64,000 bases of DNA, taken from positions 1,488,001-1,552,000 of the forward strand of contig NC_057373.1 in the NCBI RefSeq assembly GCF_016906535.1, given 5' to 3'. Under the pieces are notes generated by a model. That model ran no database searches and was not told the origin of the DNA. It saw only the letters and a program-made list of their open reading frames with translations. How positions within the stretch are numbered: position 1 is the first letter of the stretch; each line of letters starts with the position of its first letter. This document shows, in pieces, positions 25,079 to 36,677 of this stretch. Source of the DNA: Rhizoctonia solani (Eukaryota > Basidiomycota > Agaricomycetes > Cantharellales > Ceratobasidiaceae). Both the position numbers and the translations under genes were made by a program.

Positions 25079-27352
25079 ATGGCAACTTCGACGTTTACTT
25101 TACCTGTTGATGTGCTGTCAAATCTCCCAAACGTTGAGCGAAGGGCTTCATTTTCTGCTGCCCAAAAAAGTACCGGGGTCGAACGTGCTGCGTCCCCTCG
25201 ACTTCATTATCGTCATGACCAGGAAGCCGTTGAAATGAGCACACTTGGGGATAACCTCGATCCAAAGTCGGTTTCTACCGTTGGGATTCCAGAGGTTTCG
25301 GCATGGACCATGAATCCGAAGAAAGAATGGGCCGCTATTATTACGTGTTGTGGGTGCATGTTCATGGTGAGTATACTCTTACGGATAATTTCTGAAGGTA
25401 AAATGCATTTATTCATCATGGTCTTGTGCTTTAGAACGGGTGGAACGATGCGACCACGGGCCCTCTACTGCCCATCATTCAGTCTCATTATGGCATTGGC
25501 TTTATCGTCGTTTCTATGCTATTCGTATCGAACTGTGTAGGATATCTATCAGCCGCTTTAGTCAACAGTAAGAAGCCATAACGCAAAGGCCGTTGGAGCT
25601 GGAACTGACGCGAATCGTAGTTCACCTAAGCGATCGTCTGGGGTTCGGAAAAGTCACATTATTAGGTAAATTAAATGACCATGAGAATGTTTACTAAAAG
25701 AGCCGAGCTTATTGAGTACGGGTAGGTAGTGTGCTGCAGATACTGGCATACGCGGTTCTCGCTCCAACTCCTCCGTTTCCTGTTATGTGTATTTGTGAGT
25801 CGAAACAAGTCGTGTTTTTTTTCTCTCTTGTTGCTCAACGGTCATCCTCAAGCGTACGCTATCAACGGTTTCGGTGAGTACAAAATCAAAATCCCGCTAT
25901 AATCTTCAGTCACTTGATCAGTTAACTTCGATACGCCAGGTATTGGCCTTCAGAATGCGCAGGCCAATGGATTCGTTACAGGAATTCCGAATAATACTTC
26001 AGCCAAACTGGGCTTATTACACGCCGGATATGGTGAAGTTTTACATCAATTGAATTAACAATTGCTTACCAATCTTAACCAGGTGCCGGTGCATTCGTCG
26101 CCCCGTTGGTTGCCACCCAATTTGCACGACTGCCGAAATGGTCTTTCCATTTTTTGATTTCCCTTGGAATTTCTCTCATCAATTCACTTGCACTGTTCTT
26201 TGTGTTCAAGCTCCGCCGACAGCATGGTAGGCAGTTGAATGGGGGTATGTATGCGTGGCTGACGTTCGCTACAGAAATCATGGGAGTTCCGGCCCCGCAT
26301 GGCGATAATGCTTCCATTTCCAGGACCGATGAGAATGCATACAAAATGGTCTTTGGTTCTCGGGCGGTGCAGCTGTTGGCTTTTTTCACTTGGGTGTATG
26401 TTGGAGCGGAGGTTACGGTCGGAGGTAAGCAAAGCGACCCCCTGCTAGTGGTTACTTCTCGATAACAAAAACCATTAGGCTGGATTGTAACCGTACGTAG
26501 GCCGGGAACTGTGACCATATTACTATTTATCGGGATAAAAATATAGTTTATTATTGAAGAACGTGGCGGCGGGGCTTCCGCGGGGTATGTTTCAAGTGGC
26601 TTCTTTGGGGGTGGGTTTTTCTTTATTTCACGCATATATGCATCCGATTATGACTGCCACGTAGGATTAATGCTCGGTCGTGTGCTGCTGTTATGGGTAA
26701 ACAAGAAGGCGAGTGTGTAAAGATTGATAGTTTTCTGAAAGACTTAAAAGTAGAATACAGATTGGAGAGCGGCGTGTGGTTTACCTCTATAGCGTTCTGG
26801 CTATTGGGCTCGAACTCGTAATCTGGCTCGTACCAGACATCATCGGTAATGCACTGGCGGTCTCTTTTATTGGAATCCTTCTGGGTCCAATGTATCCAAT
26901 TGTAATGAAAGTTACTTCAGGGCTTGTTCCTAAGAGGTGGGTATCCAACAGTCGCCCGTCCTAATATCTATAACGCAATTCGAAACAGAATCCTAACTGG
27001 CTGCATTGGATGGATCGCGTCGTAAGTACGATCAAATATAACTACTAATTTCACTTATCTACTTGTCTTTACCAGCTCTGGCCAAGTAGGTTCGGCAGTC
27101 TTTCCATTTATGACTGGTGCACTGGCACAAAAGGTTGGTTGATTGTAGTTAGCACGTTGGTACATTTGGTGCGTATGCTTATTGCGCTATTCAGTACGGA
27201 GTCAAAGTTCTACAGCCTATGTATGTTTCTGGTCATTTGCTCGCTCGTGATGAACTAACTCTCCTTTTAATTTTAGGCTAGTGGGAATGATCGGCTCGCT
27301 TATCCTGTTATGGACCTTGGTCCCAGCTGGCCCTCAACGTCATAGAGACTAA
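25079..27352 (+). CDS. MFS permease, first copy of a tandem pair (intact)
   Basis: Twelve-helix proton-coupled transporter of the sugar/fucose-permease-like type common in basidiomycetes; substrate unknown. A soluble N-terminal tail of about 75 residues precedes ITCCGCMFM. Then come GWNDATTGPLLPIIQ, the loop signature HLSDRLGFGKV, APTPPFPVMC, NAQANGFV, GAGAFVAPLVATQF, YVGAEVTVG, GGGASAGYVSSGFF, VVYLYSVLAIGLELVIWLVP, LGPMYPIVMKV and the terminal PQRHRD. Roughly fifteen exons, mostly split by introns of 45-60 nt. One intron (26709-26760) uses a GC-AG donor. Every junction keeps frame. Shares intron positions with the next gene, so they arose by tandem duplication. Confidence 0.9.
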
Positions 27353-28165
27353 CACCTAATGCCAAGACCATGGGATTCCCAATACAGAGGGAACCCAAAA
27401 TGTGGTGTCGAGTGGGTCGGGGCCTATGGTTTCGTATTCAACACAACTAGAAATGGCCCTGAATGTACATTACTATGAATGAATTATTACGCGCACCATG
27501 CACCTGGCATACGGATACGGCACACCAAGCTACATGGATATGAAATAGTGCAATGAAATACATGCACTGCAGTAGTTCCTATATAACTCTAGGAATTTTC
27601 GAGGATGCTGTTACAAACCGTACCGGCCGTATATGATTGTACTGACGATACCAATGTACTAGCTCATCGTTTGCATTTCATTCAGGAGCTTTTTGTACAT
27701 CTCCCAATAGATTATCCAGCGGTTAGTTCACTTGTACGGTCAGGTTAGCATTGTCCTAGGTTATTGGGTCTTAACAAGCCTAAGGTTACTAAACATAAGT
27801 CTGGTCCTGCACGACGTTAACCGCACCATTAAAGCCTCTAGAGCTCTGTAAAGCTATAACAGTCCTGCGCTGAAGTATCGGCCGAAGACTTTGAGCTGAC
27901 AAATATATTGAAAGATAGGGTCGAATCCAGTCAACGTTAGGAATCTTTCCACGCACTGTGATGGTGACTTCATTGACGACACATCGAGGAAACTCGTTAC
28001 TAAGCCCGATCATTCACCAGATGATAATACGATAACAAAGTGACTGCGTGACTTCGAAGCTTAGCATTTAACTTGCCATACGAATAGCATATATAGGATG
28101 TGGCGGAGAAAGACACTTCCTCCCCATTATCGACTCTGGATCGTTTAGCGGCGCTCGTGATCAAA
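27353..28165. other. Gap between the tandem MFS genes
   Basis: About 810 bp. AT-rich, no recognisable coding exon; the ORFs on the minus strand near 27800-28240 have no support. Presumably the first copy's terminator region and the second copy's promoter. Confidence 0.5.
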
Positions 28166-30438
28166 ATGACGTCTTCCAGACTTTCCTTGCCTACTGATAT
28201 ACTTTCGGCACATTTTGATACCGAAAGTAACATATTCTCCAAGCCCCGTGCTACCTACCGGGTCCAGCCTCTGGTCTCGCCTGCACCAGTCTCTGAGCAG
28301 GATTATGGTCATGAAGCTCTCGAAATGACCACCTTTCATAACACCGCGCCTCCCAAATGACATCACAAGGTCCGGCAGAAGCAACAGCATGGACCATGGC
28401 TGAAAGAAGCGAGTGGATTGCTATCGCCGCTTGCTGCGGATGCATGTTCATGGTACCCTCGAATATTTAATGATTAGAAGTATACTGACGCGATTGTACC
28501 AGGGTGGATGGAATGACGCTAGCACTGGCCCATTATTACCTGCTATTCAAAATCATTATAACATAGACTTCGTAGTGGTATCGATGTTATTCGTATCAAG
28601 CTGTATTGGGTTTATTATGGCCGCGGTGATGAATAGTGAGTGTATTCGATTTGTATATGAGCAAACTTCACCCCGAAATCATAACCGTACATAGTACATC
28701 TGGCCGATAGGTTGGGGTTCGGGAAAGTCATTTTTCTAGGTGAGCCTGCCAGACTTACCCAGAAGTACTAAATGGTTATACAAGTGCTCCCGAATTAAGG
28801 CGGTTTACTACAAGTGGTGGCATATTCAGTACTGTCGCCGGGCCCTCCATTTCCTGTTCTGTGTATCGGTAAGCCTCAGTTAGGACAAGAAGGCGCTTGA
28901 ATTACTAACCACAAAACGAAAGCATACTATCTGAACGGATTTGGTGAACACCAATCGAAATAATCCCCGGTAGCTTAATTACTAACAACGCCTTTAACAA
29001 ATCGCGGATGGTGCAGGTGTGGCGCTTCAAAACGCCCAATCGAACACTTTTATTGCACAACTTCCTAATAACGCATCGACCAAGATGGGACTATTGCATG
29101 CGAGCTACGGTAAGTCTCATGTGTAGGCATACAGTTAGATAACTGATAGAGTACCCCAGGAATGGGTGCATTCATCGCCCCTTTGATTGCCACCCAATTC
29201 GCACAACTACCTCGATGGTCATTTTATTATATGACTTCACTCGGAGTTGCTCTTCTTAATGCGCTATCGCTCTTTTCGGCCTTCAAGCTCCGCCGGCTAC
29301 ATGGTCAGTAGTACCCCCTGAATCTGCTAGCCAGCTGAAGTACACTACATACACATACAGATATTACAGGTGTCAATGAGCCCAACCTCAGTGCTTCCCA
29401 GAGTGAAGAGAGCAAATATAAGGGCATACTCAGTTCTCGGGCTGTGCAGTTGATAGCACTCTTTATCTGGGTTTATGTTGGAACTGAGGTTACTATCGGA
29501 GGTGAGTATTTGATCTCAGGTTCGTTCAAGTCACCAGCGAACTAACTGCGCTTACGAATCGATACGTGGTTTTATAAATAGGCTGGATTGTCACGGTGTG
29601 TGCTTCAGGTTTCAGCTACACTACATCACACCCATAGCATACTACAGTTCATTATCGAAGTCCGTGGCGGTGGCGCATCTGCAGGATATATTAGTAGTGG
29701 CTTCTTTGGTGGTAACTTGATAGTTATCTTTTATATGCCAATTTACACTAAGATAAACCTATGGGTTCAGGACTAATGCTAGGGCGTGTGGTGCTATTAT
29801 GGATTAACAAGAAGGTCAGTTAAACGAGGATTAAGCATAATCATACTGAGGTTTTACTCGCCAGGTCGGGGAACGCCGGGTCGTGTATATCTATGGCCTT
29901 TTGGCTATCGGGCTCGAATCAGTTGTCTGGCTCGTACCGGATGTCATTGGAAATGCGCTTGCGGTGGCTGTCGTCGGCTTGTTCCTTGGTCCAATGTATC
30001 CTATTGCGATGAACATAACTTCGAGCGTTATTCCTAGGAGGTATGTGTGTCTTTGTTGCTGACCTTCAATATCAACGTGACCTAAGCTAATGCAGGATCT
30101 TGACGGGGAGCATCGGGTGGATTGCATCGTATGCGAATCTCAAAGCTTCAATACAACCGAGCTGACATATGACACAGATTTGGCCAGGCTGGATCAGCGG
30201 CTTTTCCATTTATAACTGGTGTGTTTGCACAAAAGGTGAATGCAATTAATATCGTACAGAATAGCTGTTTGAATAGGTTTTTATAGTATGGCGTGAAAGT
30301 ACTCCAGCCTTTGTAAGCCCACTCGCATGCAGCTATTGAAGTCGAATAAGCTAACGCATCGTAGGTTGGTCGGGACACTGGTACCTCATCGTTTTATGGT
30401 CCATGGTTCCGTCGGGCCCTCGGCGCCGGGGAGACTAG
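28166..30438 (+). CDS. MFS permease, second tandem copy (two frame breaks)
   Basis: Paralogue of the preceding transporter with the same exon pattern. Conserved blocks: GWNDASTGPLLPAIQ, HLADRLGFGKVIFL, SPGPPFPVLC, NAQSNTFIAQLPNNAST, GAFIAPLIATQF, YVGTEVTIG, VRGGGASAGYISSGFFG, GERRVVYIYGLLAIGLESVV and LGPMYPIAMNI. Two disruptions: at 28355-28358 an AAA run loses one base between PPK and MTSQ, giving an early TGA in frame; near 30386 the frame changes by -2 (or +1) just before the final helix, after which WSMVPSGPRRRGD matches the paralogue's tail. All middle exons are intact. Either consensus errors or early pseudogenisation. Confidence 0.85.
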
Positions 30439-31712
30439 TTCATTACCTGTTTTCCTCACAGTCAAAAGCTGTCATAGGCATGTACCTCGCGGGTGCCCCC
30501 CTTTGTTTTTCTTCCAAAATTAAAGCTCTTTGATAGTGTGATCTGATTAAAAGAAAGAGAGTCAAAATTCACCCATATACTTTTATTAAACCCGAATAGC
30601 TTGAATACTATCTTTGCCATTGATTAAACGGATGACCCCAGACGATCCCAGGAGCTTGCTCACATTGTTTCTACCGCTATTTAACCGTGCATTCTGTGAC
30701 GGTCAACCAGATCCATTTCAGTAGCTCAACATTGTGGAAACGAGGATAGTTCATCTCCTCTTTGCACAACTTCGATACTAAACGATTATATGACGATTTC
30801 ATCAACGTTTAGAACAAAATCCATACGCATACATGTACGTTTCTACTCGGCAAACCTGATCAAGTAGCCGGATTAGTAAGCAATGCTGTGCTGGAACTAA
30901 GTAGCTGAAGCCCTTACGTCCGGTCTTCACCAAAAACATAAACAAAAGGCTGCTGGGACGCATTTCAATTTACCCGTAGAGGTAGGCCCAGTCGTCTCAA
31001 TGCCATTTGGGGCATTCTAAGGACGCTTATTGGAGTTGGAAGATCAGAACCAAGCTGAATCGTGAGCGATCAGAGTTCCAATAGGAGATGATTCCGGCGA
31101 TGACTAGGTTCGGAAGTCAGATTTGGTCCGGGTGCTATAGAAACCATTTTCCCGGTGATCCGGTTGGGAGTTGGAAAAAGAGAAGACAAGGCGTATACGT
31201 AGCTGTAGTTTTTTCAGGGGAATGATTATTTGTTATTATTGAGGCGTTGGAGCCAGCTCAAAGGCTTAAACTTTAGGGGAGGGGATCGATTTCAATCACG
31301 AGTGTATGGTGCTTGATTGCTTGGGAACCCCCGGCTGATGTATCACGGATGTGTTGTGAATTTTCAAGGGCCAAGTGGAGTACCAGTCTAATGAGCGGGT
31401 TACCGGTAAAATCTTAATAATTTGGATCAACTTAGCACCAAGTCCTCTTGGGGCTTATACAAGGACTTAGAAACCCCAAAGATAACCCCGAGTTGACGGA
31501 GATAGAATTCTGACCCGTGGAATAGGGGTCACCCCTGTAAGGACAAGTTTCAGGGTCCAGGTGGGTTCTCGGGAGCGCCCGGCGGCTGTGGCATGTGTTG
31601 GTGAGACGTTGCCTGTGTACACCCTCGACGAGCCTATATAGATGTCCTCGACGATATACAACGTGAGTTACGTTCACTGATTTCCCGGATAGCCACGACT
31701 GACGCTTGTGCG
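30439..31712. other. Long gap upstream of Tup1
   Basis: About 1.27 kb with no recognised exon on either strand. Likely the long regulatory region of Tup1. A 142-codon minus-strand ORF (31432-31860) overlaps the Tup1 start and looks like a shadow. Confidence 0.5.
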
Positions 31713-34700
31713 ATGGCTTCAAAGCATCGCTCGCTTCAGCCAACTGGAACGGCAGCTCCACCTCCTGGTGGGCCGCCAGCGCCGAACCTTGCGGTGCCCC
31801 CAGCGTCGGCGAGGTTCGACGAACTGCTTGACACGTTGAAGCATGCATACGACGATGCACAACGGGAGACTATTGCTCTCAAAATGCAGCGGGATGAATA
31901 CGAGGCGAAGAGTATGCCACCGTTGTTATTGTTTTTGCAGCTGGCTCATTGTTTGTAGTCAACGCACAGGTCAACGAACTGAACCACATTCGCCAGTCGC
32001 TCTATGAACTCGAGGCAACGCACAAGGCTGTGCGGCTGCGGTATGAAGACGAGTTTCAGCGACTGACCCAAGAGCTTGCGAACCGACCCGTTGCCCCCCC
32101 TACGACTGTACCTCCACAGGCAGCCCCTTATCCGACCGAGTACGAACGGGAACGGGAAGACCGGGAGCGGGAGCGAGAACACAATCGGGAGCGCGATCGT
32201 ATTGCCCGAGAGCGTGAGCGTGAACTGCGGGACCGAGAGCGCGAGAGTCAGCGTGACCGAGATCGCGCTGACCGTGACCGCGAGATGCGTCCTGCTGAAA
32301 GCCGAGTACCTGAATTCCATTCGTCCAAGCGACCAGCACCGAGTACCTCCACTCCTAGAGAGACAAAGCCCTCGGCCCCTCCTGCAGCCGTCCCACTTAC
32401 CAAGTCCGAACGCGAGCGCCCAGCTGGTGCGTATGCTCGTCGGTTTTAGATATACTGTACACTTGTTCTCGTTTTACCCTGAATTTTATTATTTTTTCTT
32501 TCGATTTTTATTCATTTATTTACATGAACATACTAACGCATCGCCTACCAGACCCAGCAAACAAGTCCTACGGATGGGAGGGAAACTCTCCCACCTCCCC
32601 TCCTCGTGCTGCCGCATCCACATCGGCTGCCCCTCCCGCCAGCTCCGGCCCCGTTTCTCACCCGGAGCCTATGGACCTTGAAGAAATCGTCAATCCCGAC
32701 CACAAAAAGGAAGGCGGTGACTGGTTTGCCGTTTTCAACCCCAAGGCCAAACGTGCTGTCGACGTCAGCTTAACACTTACCTTGGCCCATGAGAGGTGAG
32801 TTGATCGTTTTATTCCAGTCTGGGTTGCCTGGGTGTCGTGGCTTTTAGCTACGACGAACCGGTATTCTACCGCGTTGCATATCAAACCTTGGATCAGAGG
32901 CCTGGAACAAAATACCGGCTTGTGCTGTCGAAGCGCACGATAATATCCATACCTCTGGGGAGATGTGTTACGTCATGCGGTGGTCGATGTTGGCGCTTGC
33001 CTGTGCTAAACGTTCCGACGGCGTAAAGGGGACAGGGGGTTGTCCCTGTCCGGGGTGCGAGGGCGCTATTTGCAGCCCTATTACAGGCCGCAGCACCCTA
33101 GTTCGATGACCATATCAATAGATTCCCCATGTGCAAGGATGAAATTGCTTACCGACCTTTTTCCTCAGCGTCGTCTGCTGCGTTCGATTCTCACAAGACG
33201 GAAAATACCTTGCCACTGGGTGCAACCGCAGCGCCCAGATATATGATACCAAAACTGGTGCCAAGACTTGGTGAGTGTTCGTCCCGTCATTCTCTTATCT
33301 ATCGTGCCGGTCGGTATCACATGGTACTTTGCACAAGACGTGAGGCCAGAGTACCTTGATCTAGGGTGGGAGCGCAGATGGGCTTCTTGATGTTTCTGCC
33401 ACGGGTGACTTCAGCATTGAAATGAAGGCGTCAGAAGCCTGGGTCATGGCCTATCGGGCGTCGTTGTAGGCTTGATGCGTTGGGTGGAACCTGGACATGT
33501 GCCTGTGGTTGTTGAGAGCAGGAATAAATCCGTCGCCTATAAGGAATGCTGCGTCAGCACTGCTGGTATCTTAAGGGCTCTGTTACGGTTGGACGAGGCT
33601 TGCAAGTCGCCTGATCGCTTCTTAGCGCTCCAAACTGTTGGATGATATCTATTAAGACCTAGTCCTCCGCTTTCTTATATTCTATATATTACTCCCTTTG
33701 CTGACGTTATTTCCATCAGTGTTCTTATTGACGAGGCTGCCACTAAAACCGGCGATTTGTACATCCGTAGCGTATGCTTCAGCCCAGATGGCAAGTATCT
33801 CGCGACCGGTGCAGAGGATAAGCAAATTCGGGTACGTTTTCCCATTGTCAATGATATCAAAAAAAACTGACGGGCGCATTCGGATCGTAAATGTGACATG
33901 GCCTACCCTTGTCCCTTGGCAAATCTTTCGCCACGATATGACCCGAATTACATCGTTTTCAGATCTGGGATATTGCTAAAAAGCGTATCCAAAAATACTT
34001 TGAGGGACATACACAGGAGATCTATTCTCTCGACTTTTCTCGAGATGGTCGCCTCATCGTTTCGGGTTCGGGGGACAAAACCGCGCGTATTTGGGATATG
34101 GAAACCGGCTCCTGCAAGGTGCTTCAGATCATCGAGCCAGATGTGGTTGATGCTGGTGTGACGAGCGTTGCAATTTCTCCCGATGGCCGACTCGTCGCTG
34201 CGGGTTCTTTGGACACCATTGTCCGTATCTGGGAGACCCACACCGGCAATCTCGTTGAGCGTCTGCGTGGTCACCAAGATAGTGTCTACAGTGTCGCATT
34301 CACTCCCGATGGCCGTGGGCTCGTGAGCGGTAGCTTGGACAAGAGTCTCAAGTACTGGGACCTCCGAGGCCTTCTCCAGAACTCGCGCATGGCGACCCCG
34401 CTCCCGCAAGGTGGCAACATTCCTTCAAACAGCACCAATTTCCCTGGCGGATTGGGACGCAAGGAGGGCGGCGAAAAGGGAAGCGTATGCACGACTAGCT
34501 TCTTGGGGCACAAGGATTATGTGCTCAGCGTCGCGGTTTCACCCGACAACCAATGGATTGTGAGCGGCTCCAAGGACCGCGGGGTGCAATTCTGGGATCC
34601 TAGGAGCGCGACGCAGCAATTGATGTTGCAGGGACATAAGAACTCGGGTAAGTATAACTTGTGTCATGTGAGCCTGGTTGTGGTGCTGATGTGATTGTTA

Positions 34701-34854
34701 AGTTATTTCGATTGATTTGAGCCCTGCTGGTGGGCTATTGGCTACTGGAAGTGGTGATTGGCAGGCCCGTGTTTGTGAGTACCCTTGCTTTCTGAATTGG
34801 GATAAAATACGAATAACTTTGCCATATACAGGGAGCTACGCCCCACTCCAGTAG
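31713..34854 (+). CDS. TUP1: General transcriptional corepressor Tup1
   Basis: Nuclear corepressor that, with Ssn6/Cyc8, binds DNA-bound repressors and histone tails. The N-terminal tetramerisation coiled coil runs from [18 protein letters not shown] to [20 protein letters not shown] Pro/Gln then Arg/Glu/Asp-rich linker ([18 protein letters not shown]) follows, then [18 protein letters not shown], the Tup1 pre-WD segment. Seven WD40 blades follow: [112 protein letters not shown] and [20 protein letters not shown], ending WSYAPLQ. Introns at 32796-33168 (373 nt) and 33271-33719 (449 nt) are far longer than their neighbours. Confidence 0.94.
33030..33051 (+). repeat. Perfect 8-bp inverted repeat in the first long Tup1 intron
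   Basis: GGACAGGG at 33030-33037 and CCCTGTCC at 33044-33051 with a 6-nt loop, a stable GC-rich hairpin in the pre-mRNA. Role unknown; it may be incidental. Confidence 0.5.
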
Positions 34855-35166
34855 ATGTTGGTTTGGAACTAACGCAGTCGGCTTGTTTCTGCTGCATATA
34901 ACTCGAATCTCAAACTCCGGAATGTATTCCAAAAGTCTTATTACATGCCTTCCCCTTTAGTCCCCGCTCTGTACTTATCCTGCCCCGTCTATTGGACCGC
35001 AGGATGCTGTTATTTGACCGACCGATTGTTGTGTTTTAGCTGGTTGATATTATTGATTTGTGTTCACTACCGCGGGAGTGTAAACATAGTATAAGAAAGC
35101 ACATCTTATGGGGGGAAAGAAACATAGGGATATGTATTGTTGGTGAACCAAGATGGTGTCTGGAAA
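34855..35166. other. Convergent 3' gap, Tup1 and HCNGP
   Basis: Both neighbouring genes end here. AT-rich, holding the two 3' UTRs; no gene seen. Confidence 0.5.
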
Positions 35167-36511
35167 TTACCATCTCCGAGGCCGGTCGCCAGCGGAGTGA
35201 TTTCGAGGGACCCAACCCATGTTAGCATCAGGTTTGTACTGATACGGATGATAGCGCTGCCCCCCATGTCGATCGTCATCCTTGCGCTTGCTTCCACCGT
35301 CCGATCGTCTGCTGCGAGATTCATCCGAATGTCTCCCTCTTTTTTCATCCGAGTGTCTGTTACCTTTCTGCAAGACAGAAGGATGAACACTCGATGTAGA
35401 ACTCGAGCTAGCCGAATCAAAGGCGATGCGAGACCGTTTTCCAGGTGCTTGAGCTGCGACCGCCTCGGCACTGCGTTTCTTCTGCGCTGTAGCTACAGGA
35501 GCAAGCCACTTAGACAACGAATTCCCACGTTTGAACACATCTAAAAAAAACCCCACTTGCCTAATTCTTCCGCATACCATTCTGGCCGAATATCATGCGG
35601 ATTCCATACGTTTTTCGGAAAGTTCGTTCCGGTCTCGTCGACTTCGACAAAATCCACGAGTTTGGCGTATATATGTGGGTTGTTGAAGGACTTGTTTTTC
35701 ATGAGAATGTCGTTGAAATGTGTTCCTTGTTTTTTGAGGGCGAGGAACTTGGATATTTTGGCCTGTGGAGTGAGGGTCAAGTTGAGAAAGTGTCATGAAC
35801 CGAGAATGCTACGCACAGCAAGCTCGGCGTCCACCGGGTCTTCGGATGGAGGTGGAATACCATAGTTTTCTACTCCTGCGATGGGAGGAGGTCGTAGCAG
35901 GGCACGTATTTGTGTCAAATCATCCGCGCCTGCTTGTTTGGGATCATTGGTGGGTTCCAACGAAAGGTCCTGAAGTCTCGGAGGCTCATTGGGTTGTGCT
36001 TCTCGTTGTTCCTGGGGAGGCTTGACAGCTTGAGCTATCGTGCGTCGAATTATGGTAGGGTCGATTCGGGGTTTTTTGCCGCCTCGTACTGCTTGTTTTG
36101 CTATTCCAATAGTCAATATATTAATTTGGGTAAGTTGAGATGAGAACAAAAGTGACTCACATCCCGTAGAAGAGTCAGTGCCTTCAAGATCCCTGGGTTC
36201 CTGTCTCGGAACGTAGAGGAGCCAGGCGTGGACGAAAACAGAGGGGTGCGCCACGCCCGTAGGCGCAGAGACCAGCAAGGTGTGGTTTGAGACTCACATT
36301 TGCCACATGTATTTGTTCAGTACTAGAAGATGCCTTCAATATGGGAGTCGATACGGATTTTCGGAGTAGTGAGTCTTTAGACCGAGGCTTGGTAGGCGAA
36401 GACCGTTTAACCTCGTCATCACTTCGGTCGTCATCACTATATCCAATGATGCCTAGAAATCTGTTGGGTTAAAGTGACTCGTTGTTGACGGGAAGTGTAC
36501 ATACTCTGCAT
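35167..36511 (-). CDS. HCNGP/SAP30BP-family protein
   Basis: Nuclear protein of the SAP30-binding family; in animals it links to transcription corepression and to splicing of short introns. Start at 36511: a 7-nt first exon ATGCAGA joined by GTATGT/TTTCTAG to GCATCATTGG, giving MQSIIGYSDDDRSDDEVKR, the acidic N-terminus usual in the family. Core: KISKFLALKKQGTHFNDIL, NKSFNNPHIYAKLVDFVEVD, ETGTNFPKNVW and DIRPEWYAEEL. The C-terminal Lys/Arg/Ser-rich tail (RHSDEKRGRHSDESRSRRSD) ends PRRW. Divergent from Gpi8 across 166 bp. No frame break. Confidence 0.9.
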
Positions 36512-36677
36512 TGTATACAATAAAGGATGGTAGGCTTGCTGGTTGTGGTTGTGAAGAGAAGGCAAACAAATATCAAATCGCATGGCCTCACTGTGCCAAA
36601 CACTGAGGATAAGCGAGTTGTACCCAACCACAGTAGCCACCACAGATCTGCTCGGACTTGACTCAAGCTATACTTGA
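36512..36677. promoter_or_regulatory. Short divergent promoter, HCNGP and Gpi8
   Basis: Only 166 bp separate the two start codons, so the promoters must overlap. No TATA box is obvious in either direction. Confidence 0.4.

Noticed and set aside
31432..31860. 142-codon minus-strand ORF over the Tup1 start
   Set aside because: It lies opposite the Tup1 coiled-coil exon and has no independent features.
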